Of a stretch of DNA of 64,000 bases, positions 1 to 8,847 are shown piece after piece; within the stretch, counting starts at the first letter, position 1; every line of letters starts with the position of its first letter. The notes under the pieces are model-generated. The model was not told where the DNA came from, ran no database searches, and saw nothing but the letters and a program-made list of their open reading frames with translations. Source of the DNA: Magnimaribacter mokuoloeensis. Its GTDB lineage: Bacteria; Pseudomonadota; Gammaproteobacteria; Magnimaribacterales; Magnimaribacteraceae. The DNA lies in the NCBI GenBank assembly GCA_041860225.1, contig CP151794.1, positions 1,426,001 through 1,490,000 of the forward strand. Direction: 5' to 3'. Position numbers and translations under genes: made by a program.

Positions 1-178
1 TGTCTATTTCAGATACTACTAAATGTAAGGGCGTCCATCCTTCTTCAGGAGATACACATTTAGTTATTTCCAAAGCTTTAAGGAATTCATATTTAAGAAA
101 GGGATATTTATTATTTATCGCTCTATCCCATTCTTCTTTATCAATTCTTTCTATTGAATCAAGAAATTCTATTTTCAT
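1..178 (-). CDS. FemAB/GNAT-like protein (DUF482/COG3146 type), N-terminal part only
   Basis: An open frame on the minus strand starts with ATG at 178-176 and runs off the left edge, so only about 59 N-terminal residues are visible. They read MKIEFLDSIERIDKEEWDRA, then a PFLKYEFLKALE segment and GWTPLHLVV. This pattern (leading hydrophobic strand, PFL..EFL.ALE, then GWTP.HL) is typical of the N-terminus of the DUF482/COG3146 family, GNAT-fold proteins annotated as peptidoglycan biosynthesis/recognition or N-acyltransferase-like. The true substrate is not established. Its ATG overlaps the ubiA stop in an ATGA arrangement, so it is translationally coupled behind ubiA. Family assignment is moderate because most of the protein is missing. 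Confidence 0.6.
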   Translation of the reverse strand, partial: MKIEFLDSIERIDKEEWDRAINNKYPFLKYEFLKALEITKCVSPEEGWTPLHLVVSEID

Positions 179-1035
179 AAGGAAACACCCAAGATAGAAC
201 CAATAAAGATGCTTAAACCAAGCCAGTTATTATTCTTAAAAGCTTTTAAACACAGGACACTGTCAAAATCTTTTATCAAGTAAGTTTGATAGAAGATTAG
301 TAGAACACTTATCAAAACAAAAAAGTAAAAAATAAAATGAAAATTCAATGAGATTGCTACTTGGATCAGTAGCAATATAGAAAATAGGTGAAGTAACAAA
401 AAGAAAACTACTACATTTTTCCCAAAAGTGATTGCTGAGGATTTTATACCCAATACCAAGTCATCCCTCATATCACAAAGAGCATAAGCAGTATCGTAAG
501 CGACTATCCACAACCAGCATGACAAGAACAACAGTAAGGTTGTGTTACTAATTTGATTTGTTTCGGCAGCTGAGACCATCATTATCCCCCAAGAAAATGC
601 TAATCCTAAAAAAAATTGTGGAATCGGCAAAAATCTTTTAGTTAGAGGATAAAGGGTAGCAAGTGCAAGACCCCCAAGTGCAATATATAAAGTAAAAATA
701 TTCATCCAGATCAGTAAAGATGCCGATAAAATTATCAAAATAACAAATAAGCCCATCGCCTCTTTAGGACTAACTTCTCCAGTAACTAAAGGTCTAGACT
801 TAGTTCTCTCTACTTGACCATCAAAGCCTCTATCAAAAAAATCATTGATCACACAACCAGCTGAACGCATAAGGAATGTGCCGATCACAAAAAGACCCAT
901 GAGGGAGTAGTCTGGATTTCCATTGGTAAGAATAAAGAATGAAGAAAGAGTGGGCCATAGAAGTAATAGAGTTCCTATGGGTTTATCAGCCCTCATTAAT
1001 TGAATAAAGCTAAAAATTTTTTTTCTTAGTACCAT
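175..1035 (-). CDS. ubiA: 4-hydroxybenzoate polyprenyltransferase UbiA
   Basis: Membrane prenyltransferase that attaches the polyprenyl tail to 4-hydroxybenzoate, the committing step of ubiquinone synthesis in the inner membrane. At 286 aa it has the usual family length and multiple hydrophobic helices. Both Asp-rich prenyl-diphosphate/Mg motifs are visible: NDFFDRGFD at about residues 64-72 followed by RTKSRPL, and DTAYALCDMRDD at about 181-192. The N-terminal MRADKPIGTLLLLWP is also characteristic of UbiA. The start at 1035 is the first Met before this conserved N-terminus. Its stop overlaps the start of the DUF482-like gene. It diverges from the rubredoxin gene across a 93-bp gap. A second ubiquinone gene, coq7, lies far away at 35512. 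Confidence 0.95.
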   Translation of the reverse strand: MVLRKKIFSFIQLMRADKPIGTLLLLWPTLSSFFILTNGNPDYSLMGLFVIGTFLMRSAGCVINDFFDRGFDGQVERTKSRPLVTGEVSPKEAMGLFVILIILSASLLIWMNIFTLYIALGGLALATLYPLTKRFLPIPQFFLGLAFSWGIMMVSAAETNQISNTTLLLFLSCWLWIVAYDTAYALCDMRDDLVLGIKSSAITFGKNVVVFFLLLHLFSILLLIQVAISLNFHFIFYFFVLISVLLIFYQTYLIKDFDSVLCLKAFKNNNWLGLSIFIGSILGVSL

Positions 1036-1078
1036 TGACTAACAATCCTGACTCGGAAGATTGATACTTTAGTCTAAG

Positions 1079-1107
1079 TTGAGAATAAAGTTGAGTTAGA
1101 ATATGCT
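1079..1107 (+). promoter_or_regulatory. candidate sigma70 promoter for rubredoxin-symporter operon
   Basis: TTGAGA at 1079-1084 (5/6 to the -35 consensus) and TATGCT at 1102-1107 (4/6 to the -10) are separated by exactly 17 bp, about 22 bp before the rubredoxin start. They lie in the divergent gap with ubiA. This is consensus matching only. Confidence 0.4.
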
Positions 1108-1128
1108 TTTTTGAATTAGGAGAATGCA

Positions 1129-1296
1129 TTGAAAAAGTGGGAATGTATTGTTTGCGGACTGATTTATGATGAGGAAGAAGGTTGGCCTGATGATGGTATT
1201 GAACCCGGAACAAGATGGGAAGATGTTCCTGAGGATTGGGTATGTCCTGACTGCGGAGTAGGGAAAGAAGACTTTGAAATGGTTGAAATAGATTAG
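1129..1296 (+). CDS. rubA: rubredoxin
   Basis: Small iron-sulfur electron carrier of 55 aa. Two CxxC knuckles are visible, ECIVCGLIYD at residues 5-14 and WVCPDCGVGK at 37-46, which would ligate a single Fe with four cysteines. Between them lie the conserved G.EPGT and WEDVPEDWVCP segments. Length and sequence are those of a canonical one-domain rubredoxin, which passes electrons to alkane hydroxylases, oxidases or peroxide-detoxifying enzymes. The start is TTG at 1129, preceded by a TAGGAG Shine-Dalgarno at 1117-1122; the nearby ATG at 1124 is out of frame and stops at once. The symporter start lies 2 bp after the stop, so the two are probably cotranscribed. Confidence 0.93.
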   Translation: MKKWECIVCGLIYDEEEGWPDDGIEPGTRWEDVPEDWVCPDCGVGKEDFEMVEID

Positions 1297-1298
1297 TA

Positions 1299-2561
1299 AT
1301 GACTCTGACTTCTAGAATTATATTGTCCATGGTGCTAGCTATGGTAGGTGGTATTCTTCTTAAGTTTGTAAACGATTCTGGTTTTCTGGGAGCATTTGGA
1401 AAATTAATTCTTATAGATTTCTTTACAGAAGGTCTTTTAGATGTGGTTGGCCAGATATTTATAGCCTCTTTGAGGCTTGTCATCGTTCCTTTGGTTTTCT
1501 TTTCGCTTGTATGTGGAGTTGTTTCAATCTCATCAACATCGAGGATTGGGACCATAAGTTTAAAGACTCTATCTCTCTATTTGCTTACCACTGCAATAGC
1601 AATATCAATAGCCTTAACTTTTGCATTATTATTTCAACCAGGGCTAGGCATTGATCTTGCGCTTCCATCGGCATTTGAATCTACAACTGCACCTTCATTG
1701 AAGGAAGTATTGGTAAATATTTTTCCGACAAACCCTATAGCAGCCATGGCAGAAGGTAATATGCTTCAGATAATAGTTTTTTCTTTATTATTTGGAATTG
1801 CTTTAAAAAGCCTTGGTAGTGCAGGGGACTCTCTAAAAAATTCATTTGAGACAATTAATAATGTCATTTTAAGTCTTGTAAAAATGCTTATTGAAATAGC
1901 GCCATATGGTATTTTCGCTTTGCTCTTTTCATTATTTGCTGTTCAGGGTTTTGGAATGATTGGAGATCTGGCTAAGTATTTCTTCTTACTTTTCTTTGTC
2001 TTAATTTTTCATGCTTTCGTAACTTACGGAAGTCTTTTATCACTGTTAGCTAGATTAAATCCTGTAAGATTTTTTATGAAAGTCAGATCACTTGCAGTCT
2101 TTGCTTTCAGTACTTCTTCCAGCAGTGCAACCATGCCAATTACTCTTGATACGGTTAAAAATAAACTGGGAGTTAAATCATCCATAGGGTCCTTTACTGT
2201 TCCTTTGGGTGCAACAATTAACATGGATGGAACTGCTATCATGCAGGGAGTAGCAACTGTATTTATATCACAGGCATATAACATAGACTTAAGTATGGTT
2301 GATTACTTGATGGTAATTCTCACCGCTACATTGGCTTCAATAGGAACTGCAGGCGTGCCTGGTGTCGGATTAATAATGTTAGCAATGGTTTTAGAGCAGG
2401 TTGGATTGCCTGTCGAAGGTATAGCCTTAATCATTGGTGTAGACAGGTTACTTGATATGACTAGAACAGCAGTAAATGTATGCGGAGATGCAATGGTTTC
2501 ATGTGTTGTAGCAATATCTGAAGACGAATTTGATGCAGAGGCTTTTCAATCAGAAAAATAA
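1299..2561 (+). CDS. dicarboxylate/amino acid:cation symporter (DAACS family)
   Basis: Inner-membrane Na+- or H+-coupled symporter of the GltP/DctA/SdcS family, 420 aa, the usual length. All signature elements of the transport core are present: the serine-rich hairpin tip TSSSSATMP (about 272-280), NMDGT of TM7 (308-312), the second hairpin GTAGVPGVG (349-357), and the TM8 substrate-binding stretch DMTRTAVNVCGD (386-397). The Arg in DMTRT at about 389 favours an acidic substrate such as glutamate, aspartate or a C4-dicarboxylate, but the exact substrate cannot be read from sequence. It starts 2 bp after the rubredoxin stop. Confidence 0.9.
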   Translation: MTLTSRIILSMVLAMVGGILLKFVNDSGFLGAFGKLILIDFFTEGLLDVVGQIFIASLRLVIVPLVFFSLVCGVVSISSTSRIGTISLKTLSLYLLTTAIAISIALTFALLFQPGLGIDLALPSAFESTTAPSLKEVLVNIFPTNPIAAMAEGNMLQIIVFSLLFGIALKSLGSAGDSLKNSFETINNVILSLVKMLIEIAPYGIFALLFSLFAVQGFGMIGDLAKYFFLLFFVLIFHAFVTYGSLLSLLARLNPVRFFMKVRSLAVFAFSTSSSSATMPITLDTVKNKLGVKSSIGSFTVPLGATINMDGTAIMQGVATVFISQAYNIDLSMVDYLMVILTATLASIGTAGVPGVGLIMLAMVLEQVGLPVEGIALIIGVDRLLDMTRTAVNVCGDAMVSCVVAISEDEFDAEAFQSEK

Positions 2562-2570
2562 TATTTTAAT

Positions 2571-2600
2571 TAGTGCACTATACCGTTAGACTACGCGCTA
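2571..2600 (-). other. tRNA D-arm-like fragment or small hairpin before hppA
   Basis: On the minus strand this 30-mer contains GTAGTCTAACGGTATAG, which resembles the D-arm and D-loop of a tRNA, but no acceptor, anticodon or T arm can be assembled around it. On the plus strand TAGTGC (2571-2576) can pair with GCGCTA (2595-2600) through one G-U pair, so it may instead act as a weak hairpin between the symporter and hppA. It lies 34 bp upstream of the hppA start. Function unknown. Confidence 0.25.
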
Positions 2601-2634
2601 TTATTAGGAATTCCAGTATTTTTGAGGAGAAAAA

Positions 2635-4641
2635 ATGTTAGAGAGTTATCTTGCAATACCACCATTATTAGGTGTTTTTGGCTTATTAGTAGCCCTAGGA
2701 ATATATATAGTTGTTACAAGATTTCCCGAGGGAGATGAGAGCGTAAAAAAAATTGGTGATCAAATTCATTTAGGTGCAATGACATTTATGAAAACCGAAT
2801 ATACGTATTTAAGTATCTTTGCTTTGGTTGTCATAGTATTAGTTTGGTTTTCATTAGGAGAAGGCACCGCGATTGCCGTCTTAGCAGGCGCTTTGTCTTC
2901 TTCAATAGCTGGATGGATAGGAATGTATTCAGCTACAAAAGCTAATGTCAGAACTGCAACTGCTGCTTCAGATTCGGGCGCTGAAGCTGCTTTATCAGTA
3001 GCTTTCTACGGGGGATCTATAATGGGTCTTTGCGTTGCTTCCTTAGGCTTGATAGGACTAGGAAGTCTCTTTTATATTTTGAGTGGAGATGCCCACTCTA
3101 TAGAAGGGTTTGCAATGGGTGCCTCTATAGTCGCCCTTTTCTCTAGGGTAGGAGGAGGAATCTACACTAAGAGCGCCGATGTAGGAGCTGACTTGGTTGG
3201 AAAAGTAGAAGCAGGGATACCTGAAGATGACCCGAGAAATCCAGGCGTTATAGCTGATAATGTTGGTGACAATGTAGGAGATATAGCTGGAATGGGTTCA
3301 GATATTTTTGAATCTTATTGTGGTTCTATGGTGGCCTGCATAGCTATAGCTTCAACTTATTTAATCACTTCAGAATTTACACAAGCTCAAAAAGACGGAA
3401 TGATGTTTTTGCCTTTAGCTCTAGCTTCAATAGGCCTTATCTCTTCAATTTTAGGGATTGTTATAGTCAGATTATTCTCTAAATCTTCTCCTGCTAATGC
3501 TATGAGGTGGGGAACAATGGGAGCGCCATTAATATTTATAATCGCTGCGTATTTCTTGACCAGTTCGTTAGTTGGTAATAATGGTTTTGATGTATGGCTT
3601 GCCGTTGTATGTGGATCTGTAGGAGGAATTGCAATTGGTTTAATTACTGAATACTACACTGGTTCAAGCCCTGTAGTGAAGATAGCAGAATCTGGACAAA
3701 CAGGTTCAGCCACTGTGATGATTACAGGTCTTTCTGTAGGAATGCAGTCAGTTGTTTTGCCTATAGCCTGCATTATTCTAATCATTTATATATCCACACA
3801 ACTTACAGGTTTATACGGTGTAGGAATTGCTGCAGTTGGAATGCTATCAACCGTTGGAATAACAATGGCCATAGATGCATACGGTCCAGTTGCAGACAAT
3901 GCGGGAGGTATAGCAGAAATGGCTGGCATGCCATCAGAAACAAGAGTAATTACTGATGAACTTGATGAACAAGGTAATACGACTGCAGCTATAGGAAAAG
4001 GGTTTGCAATAGGTGCTGCTGCCTTAGCTGCTCTTGCGATCATTTCCGCGTTTGTTTCGACAGTTTCTGCAAACCGATCAGAACCCCTTGAATTACTTCT
4101 GTCTAATCCAATAGTTCTTATAGGTATATTCATTGGTGGAGCCATTCCTTTCTTAATTGCTTCAATAACAATGACGGCGGTTGGTGACGCTGCCTTTGAA
4201 ATGATTAATGAAATAAGAAGGCAATTTAAGGAAATACCAGGGCTTTTAGAAGGTAATGCTGAGCCTGATACCGCTAAGTGTGTTGATATAGCAACAGCAG
4301 CTGCGCTTAAAAAAATGTTATTGCCTGGAATAATTGCTGTCTCCGCACCTCCTTTAGTAGGCCTTGGGATTGGAGCTGAAGCGTTGGGAGGAATGCTTGC
4401 AGGCGGTCTTCTAGTTTGTGTATTAATGGCACTTTTTATGGCTAACGCTGGTGGTGCTTGGGATAATGCAAAGAAATACATTGAAAAAGGTAATCTTGGT
4501 GGAAAAGGAACAGATACTCACTCTGCCGCTGTAGTTGGTGATACTGTTGGAGATCCTTTCAAGGACACATCAGGACCTTCAATGAATATCTTAATTAATG
4601 TAATGGCAATTGTTAGTTTAGTAATTGCTCCATTACTCTAA
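2635..4641 (+). CDS. hppA: membrane-bound ion-translocating pyrophosphatase, K+-dependent type
   Basis: Inner-membrane pump that uses pyrophosphate hydrolysis to export H+ (or Na+). At 668 aa with about 16 hydrophobic helices it has full family length. The catalytic signature EDDPRNPGVIADNVGDNVGD lies at about residues 197-216, and the C-terminal substrate site NAGGAWDNAKKYIEKG with GDTVGDPFKDTSGPS is intact. In GNTTAAIGKG (447-456) the position that is Lys in K+-independent enzymes is Ala451, and Gly454 replaces Thr, which indicates the K+-dependent subfamily. Whether H+ or Na+ is pumped cannot be settled here. The start has a strong GAGGAG Shine-Dalgarno just upstream. The stop overlaps the stop of the convergent GNAT gene. 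Confidence 0.95.
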   Translation: MLESYLAIPPLLGVFGLLVALGIYIVVTRFPEGDESVKKIGDQIHLGAMTFMKTEYTYLSIFALVVIVLVWFSLGEGTAIAVLAGALSSSIAGWIGMYSATKANVRTATAASDSGAEAALSVAFYGGSIMGLCVASLGLIGLGSLFYILSGDAHSIEGFAMGASIVALFSRVGGGIYTKSADVGADLVGKVEAGIPEDDPRNPGVIADNVGDNVGDIAGMGSDIFESYCGSMVACIAIASTYLITSEFTQAQKDGMMFLPLALASIGLISSILGIVIVRLFSKSSPANAMRWGTMGAPLIFIIAAYFLTSSLVGNNGFDVWLAVVCGSVGGIAIGLITEYYTGSSPVVKIAESGQTGSATVMITGLSVGMQSVVLPIACIILIIYISTQLTGLYGVGIAAVGMLSTVGITMAIDAYGPVADNAGGIAEMAGMPSETRVITDELDEQGNTTAAIGKGFAIGAAALAALAIISAFVSTVSANRSEPLELLLSNPIVLIGIFIGGAIPFLIASITMTAVGDAAFEMINEIRRQFKEIPGLLEGNAEPDTAKCVDIATAAALKKMLLPGIIAVSAPPLVGLGIGAEALGGMLAGGLLVCVLMALFMANAGGAWDNAKKYIEKGNLGGKGTDTHSAAVVGDTVGDPFKDTSGPSMNILINVMAIVSLVIAPLL

Positions 4642-5081
4642 TAGCTAAGACTTTTTTTCATAGTTTTATGTGGAATGCCTGTGTCAGATTGATACGGGCA
4701 TACCTCACTGTACCCCAGACTTAGATAGAAGCTGATCGCCTTTTCTCTAGCATTGAGCGTCATTGTTTTTGCCTGCTTTGAAAGGGCGTAATTCTCTAGC
4801 TCAGTTACTATTTCAGAGCCAATTCCTTGCCTTTTAAATTTGTCATCTACTGCCATATATCTTATTTGTGCCTCATGCTCAGAATTAAAGTGAACCCTGC
4901 CAGAAGCGATGACATTGCCATCATGATCAATTCCCATTAAATGAAAACTTTTATCTTCGATATCATCTGCAAGAGACTCCATCGACATTCCTAATGGCTT
5001 TCTTAGCATTTCCCACCTAAACAACAGGTATCTGTCCCATTCATCGGTATTTTCAGGTGATTTTAAAGAGTAATTAGGCAT
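4638..5081 (-). CDS. GNAT family N-acetyltransferase
   Basis: Probable acetyl-CoA-dependent N-acetyltransferase of 147 aa. The GNAT core is visible: the beta4 strand QIRYMAVDDKFKRQGIGSEI (about residues 72-91) contains the acetyl-CoA pyrophosphate loop RxxGIG, followed by an amphipathic helix and the late motif AISFYLSLGY with Tyr near the end of the fold. The N-terminal segment (DEWDRYLLFRWEMLRKPLG) resembles ElaA/YjcF-like GNATs. The substrate is unknown. It converges on hppA with overlapping stops and is divergent from cmoA across a 21-bp gap. Confidence 0.82.
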   Translation of the reverse strand: MPNYSLKSPENTDEWDRYLLFRWEMLRKPLGMSMESLADDIEDKSFHLMGIDHDGNVIASGRVHFNSEHEAQIRYMAVDDKFKRQGIGSEIVTELENYALSKQAKTMTLNAREKAISFYLSLGYSEVCPYQSDTGIPHKTMKKSLSY

Positions 5082-5102
5082 AATCGGTCTTTAGATTTTA
5101 CA

Positions 5103-5834
5103 ATGTCTTCTGTGGGAAAGCAGGATAATATTTTTGAAGACGGTAATTTAAGTGGTTTACCTTTTACTTTCAATCAGGAAGTAACAGAAGTATTCGAGGA
5201 TATGATACTGCGGTCTGTTCCTGGCTATCAGACCAGCCTAAGATTGATAACTCAATACACAAAAAATTATTATCAACCCGAAACAAATTGTTACGATATA
5301 GGTTGCTCATTAGGTGCATCAAGTTTATCTATATTGCAGGCTAGACAAGATGCCAAAATAATTGCAATTGATAATTCTGAAGCAATGATCAAAGAATGCA
5401 GAAACAGATTTGAAAAATTTCCTCAATTCAAATCAATAAATTTTATTCAAGAAGACGTTATGGAGAGTAAGTTAGATAATGCATCTTTGGTTGTTGTGAA
5501 TTATTTAATTCAATTTTTAGACCTAAATCAGCGGGAAACACTTTTTAAAAAAATCTATAAAGCCCTTCTGCCAGGAGGGCTATTGCTTCTATCTGAGAAA
5601 GTACATTATAGGAATAGCTATGAGTCTAATCGGGTTTTTGAAACACACCATAAGTTTAAGTCGTCTAATGGTTATTCCGATCTGGAAATATCCGGTAAGC
5701 GAGATTCTCTTGAAGGAGTCCTGATTACAGAAACTGAAGAAGATCATATCCTAAGAGGCATCCGAACTGGGTTTATTTATTCAACTAAAGTTCTATCTAA
5801 TTTAAATTTCAGAACTTTTATTTTTTGTAAGTAA
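5103..5834 (+). CDS. cmoA: carboxy-S-adenosyl-L-methionine synthase CmoA
   Basis: Makes carboxy-SAM from SAM and prephenate, the donor for 5-carboxymethoxyuridine at tRNA position 34. Class I methyltransferase fold, 243 aa (normal length). The N-terminus DNIFEDG with FTFNQEVTEVFEDMILRSVPGY is highly characteristic of CmoA, and the SAM loop is YDIGCSLGASSLS (about 59-71). AIDNSEAMIKECR follows as the acidic motif. It is immediately followed by its partner cmoB with a 2-bp gap, confirming the pathway assignment. Confidence 0.95.
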   Translation: MSSVGKQDNIFEDGNLSGLPFTFNQEVTEVFEDMILRSVPGYQTSLRLITQYTKNYYQPETNCYDIGCSLGASSLSILQARQDAKIIAIDNSEAMIKECRNRFEKFPQFKSINFIQEDVMESKLDNASLVVVNYLIQFLDLNQRETLFKKIYKALLPGGLLLLSEKVHYRNSYESNRVFETHHKFKSSNGYSDLEISGKRDSLEGVLITETEEDHILRGIRTGFIYSTKVLSNLNFRTFIFCK

Positions 5835-5836
5835 TT

Positions 5837-6766
5837 ATGTTTATTTCTGAAGAGGTTGAGATTCTTTCTAGTGATTATTTGAATAATCCCTTTGGCTCCA
5901 AAAAAGATAAAAGAATAGACAGCTGGCTATCAATCCTGAACAAACTCCCTTTAATAAAAGAAGTTAATGTAAATTTACAAAATCAAGTTAGTGTTGATTT
6001 TCTATGTGAAGACATGCTGGAGATAGAAGACTTAATCTTACAATTACTTCCTTGGAGAAAAGGACCTTTCAAATTAAATGATATAAATATTGATGGCGAA
6101 TGGGATTCAAGTAAGAAGTGGATAAGATTTAAAGAGCTAGAGTTGGACTTGCAGGACAAAACAATACTCGATGTTGGTTCCGGCAATGGGTATTACGCCT
6201 TTAGAATGATCGGTGATGGGGCTGATCAAGTACTTTGCTTAGAACCAAATCTCGTACATGTTTCTCAATTTGCATCCATTAATCATTTTGTAGGTTCTAA
6301 AAAAATTAGGATGGTACCCGAACGCCTAGAGAATAGTGGATTGAGAAATACAAATTTTGACCTTATTTTTAGTATGGGTCTTCTGTATCATCAAAGGAAT
6401 CCTATAGAACATTTACATGAACTTAATTCTTTATTGGCAGTTGGAGGAAAGATAATAATAGAGACGATTATATCCCCCGATCAATTTGGATCCGGTATAC
6501 AGCCAACTGAGGGCAATTATGCCTCTATGCCCAATGTCCATTATGTACATACTGATTTTGGATGTAAGGAATTATTTGAGAAGTTAAATCTAGAAGTTAT
6601 AAGAGACACCAAACCCGTTTTTACAAATTTTGAAGAGCAAAGAAAAACCAGATGGATGCCATTCAAGTCATTTGAATCAGCTCTGGATTCTAAAGATACA
6701 ACACTTACTATAGAGGGATATCCTGCACCAGCTAGAAAATTTTATCTTTTAGGACAAAAGTCTTAG
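5837..6766 (+). CDS. cmoB: tRNA U34 carboxymethyltransferase CmoB
   Basis: Transfers the carboxymethyl group of carboxy-SAM to 5-hydroxyuridine-34, giving cmo5U in tRNAs that read four-fold codon boxes. 309 aa. The SAM-binding loop ILDVGSGNGYYAFRM begins at about residue 112, followed by GADQVLCLEPN and the conserved FDLIFSMGLLYHQRNP. The conserved tail TIEGYPAPARKFYLLG ends the protein. It forms a two-gene unit with cmoA and converges on recG with a 4-bp overlap of the gene ends. Confidence 0.95.
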   Translation: MFISEEVEILSSDYLNNPFGSKKDKRIDSWLSILNKLPLIKEVNVNLQNQVSVDFLCEDMLEIEDLILQLLPWRKGPFKLNDINIDGEWDSSKKWIRFKELELDLQDKTILDVGSGNGYYAFRMIGDGADQVLCLEPNLVHVSQFASINHFVGSKKIRMVPERLENSGLRNTNFDLIFSMGLLYHQRNPIEHLHELNSLLAVGGKIIIETIISPDQFGSGIQPTEGNYASMPNVHYVHTDFGCKELFEKLNLEVIRDTKPVFTNFEEQRKTRWMPFKSFESALDSKDTTLTIEGYPAPARKFYLLGQKS

Positions 6767-8847
6767 GAATCTGAATAATCAACTCTATTGCCAATCCACC
6801 TTTCAACAAGTGTTTTGGCAAATGCTTTTTCATTTTTACCTAATTCAAGAGCCTCATTTTGAGCAGCTATCAATAAATCTGAGTCTCTTATAGGGTTAGC
6901 AATTTTTAGATCCATTAAACCTGATTGCCTTAGGCCATAGATATCGCCTGCTCCTCTTAGTTCTAAGTCCTTTTCCGCAATTTCAAATCCATCATTTGTG
7001 GATTCCATTGTTTTAATTCTTTCTTCGGCCAAATTCGATAAAGGTTCTCTGTGTAATAGAAGGCAGTGAGAGTCAGTATTAGCTTTCCTACCTACACGAC
7101 CTCTTAATTGATGTAATTGAGATAACCCTAGTCTTTCAGGATTTTCAATTATCATGAGGGTAGCTTCAGGTACGTCGACTCCAACTTCAATTACTGTGGT
7201 ACAAACCAATAACTGTATCTCTCCATTTCTGAATTTTTCTATAACAGAATCTTTTTTTTCTTTTTTGAGCCTTCCATGCACTAATCCCACCTTAAGTTTT
7301 GGGAGAGAATCATTTATTTCCTTGTATAACTCCTCAGCAGACTGAGCTTCCAGCTCATCTGAATCTTCAATTAGCGTACATACCCAATAAGCTCTTTTAC
7401 CTGTTAAACATACTTCTTCTACTCTTTTGATAACTCTATCTCTAAAGGAATCTGGTCTTGAAGAAGTTTGAACAGGATTTCTGCCAGGTGGTAACTCATC
7501 AATTATTGAAGTTTCCAAAGAGCCGTATACTGTCATGGCTAATGTTCTAGGAATGGGAGTGGCTGTCATGATTAATTGATGGGGGCTTTGATTGTTTGCT
7601 CCACCTTTCTCCAACATGGAGAATCTTTGGTGAACGCCAAATCTGTGCTGCTCGTCTATGATTGTTAATCCAAGTTTATGAAAATTTACACCTAGTTGAA
7701 AAATTGCATGTGTACCAATCAGAATATCAATATTTCCTTTTTCAAGATCTTCGATAATCAACTTTCTGTCTTTCGATTTAGTTGATCCAGTAAGTAAGCA
7801 AACTTTTATGCCAACATTTTCAAACCACCCCTTAAATGAAGAAAAATGTTGCTCGGCAAGTATTTCGGTTGGGCAAAGGAGGGCAGTTTGCCAGTCATTT
7901 GATTTTGCATGCAAAGCAGCTAAGGCGCCTATTAATGTTTTTCCCGATCCTACATCTCCTTGCAGTAATCTCCTCATAGGAACGTCTGCTATAAGGTCTT
8001 TTCTAATTTCTTCCCAAACCCTCTTTTGCGCACTTGTTAAATCAAATGGTAAGGAGCTTAAAAAAGTTTCTTGATATGATGAATTATCTTTCATCAGCGG
8101 ACCTTTTCTTCCCTCAAGCTCATTTTTCAATATACCCGCGCAAAGCATATGAGCAATTAGCTCTTCTTTAATTAGGGACTGTTGAGCAGGATGCTTACCT
8201 TCAATTAATTCGCTTATATTAGTTTCTACCGGAGGTTTGTGAAGAAATTTTAGAGTTTCCAAAAGATTTCCATACTCAGAGTATTGTTTATTCTTAGATT
8301 CCTCCTTGAGGAGGTTGTGCTCATCACAAAATTCAAGGGAGTTCTCAATTATTTTCTTCAACTTATTTTGCTGCAGTCCGGAGGTAGTGGGATAGATGGG
8401 GGTTAAGTTTTTTTCTACCTCAATAGAATCATCTTTTTCAAAAATTTGATATTGGGGATGTATCATTTGCTTTCCTTTCGGACCTGGAGTTACTGTCCCA
8501 AAACATCTAATCATCTTTCCTTCTTCTAAGGCTTTATGCTGAGCCATAGCAAAGTTGAACATCCTCATTGTTAATCTGCCAGTTCCGTCATATATTTCTG
8601 AGAAAAGCATTCTCCTTCCTCTAAAAACCACGGTAGATTTCATTATCTCGCCTTCTATCAGGACAGGTGTTTGATAATTTGCTTCGCCAATAGAGGTTAT
8701 GAAACTTCTGTCTTCATATCGGAAAGGAAGGTGGAAGGCTGCATCTGGAATAGTAAATATTCCTAAATTATTTAAAGAGGTGGCACTTTTAGGGCCTACA
8801 CCTTTTAAATTTTGAATTGAGTGATGATCTGAAGATTCTTCAGTCAT
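6763..8847 (-). CDS. recG: ATP-dependent DNA helicase RecG
   Basis: Branch-migration helicase for stalled forks and recombination intermediates. 694 aa, family length. N-terminal wedge/OB region with LKGVGPKSA (about 14-22) and LPFRYEDR (about 40-47). Helicase motifs: TSAQKRVWEEI (Q-like), Walker A GDVGSGKT (297-304), DEQHRFG (398-404), TATPIPRT, then the second RecA lobe with TTVIEVGVDVPEAT and QLRGRVGR. Its ATG directly follows the ridA TAG stop without a gap. It is the last gene of the gmk-rpoZ-spoT-ridA-recG run. In E. coli the equivalent operon carries trmH where ridA sits here. Confidence 0.97.
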   Translation of the reverse strand: MTEESSDHHSIQNLKGVGPKSATSLNNLGIFTIPDAAFHLPFRYEDRSFITSIGEANYQTPVLIEGEIMKSTVVFRGRRMLFSEIYDGTGRLTMRMFNFAMAQHKALEEGKMIRCFGTVTPGPKGKQMIHPQYQIFEKDDSIEVEKNLTPIYPTTSGLQQNKLKKIIENSLEFCDEHNLLKEESKNKQYSEYGNLLETLKFLHKPPVETNISELIEGKHPAQQSLIKEELIAHMLCAGILKNELEGRKGPLMKDNSSYQETFLSSLPFDLTSAQKRVWEEIRKDLIADVPMRRLLQGDVGSGKTLIGALAALHAKSNDWQTALLCPTEILAEQHFSSFKGWFENVGIKVCLLTGSTKSKDRKLIIEDLEKGNIDILIGTHAIFQLGVNFHKLGLTIIDEQHRFGVHQRFSMLEKGGANNQSPHQLIMTATPIPRTLAMTVYGSLETSIIDELPPGRNPVQTSSRPDSFRDRVIKRVEEVCLTGKRAYWVCTLIEDSDELEAQSAEELYKEINDSLPKLKVGLVHGRLKKEKKDSVIEKFRNGEIQLLVCTTVIEVGVDVPEATLMIIENPERLGLSQLHQLRGRVGRKANTDSHCLLLHREPLSNLAEERIKTMESTNDGFEIAEKDLELRGAGDIYGLRQSGLMDLKIANPIRDSDLLIAAQNEALELGKNEKAFAKTLVERWIGNRVDYSDS

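Noticed and set aside
1010..1555. 181-aa minus-strand open frame over rubredoxin and symporter
   Set aside because: Low-complexity Ser/Pro-rich translation overlapping two certain genes and the ubiA start.
3786..4481. 231-aa open frame antisense to hppA
   Set aside because: It mirrors codon bias of hppA, has no ribosome-binding site or recognisable domain, and lies wholly inside a highly conserved gene.
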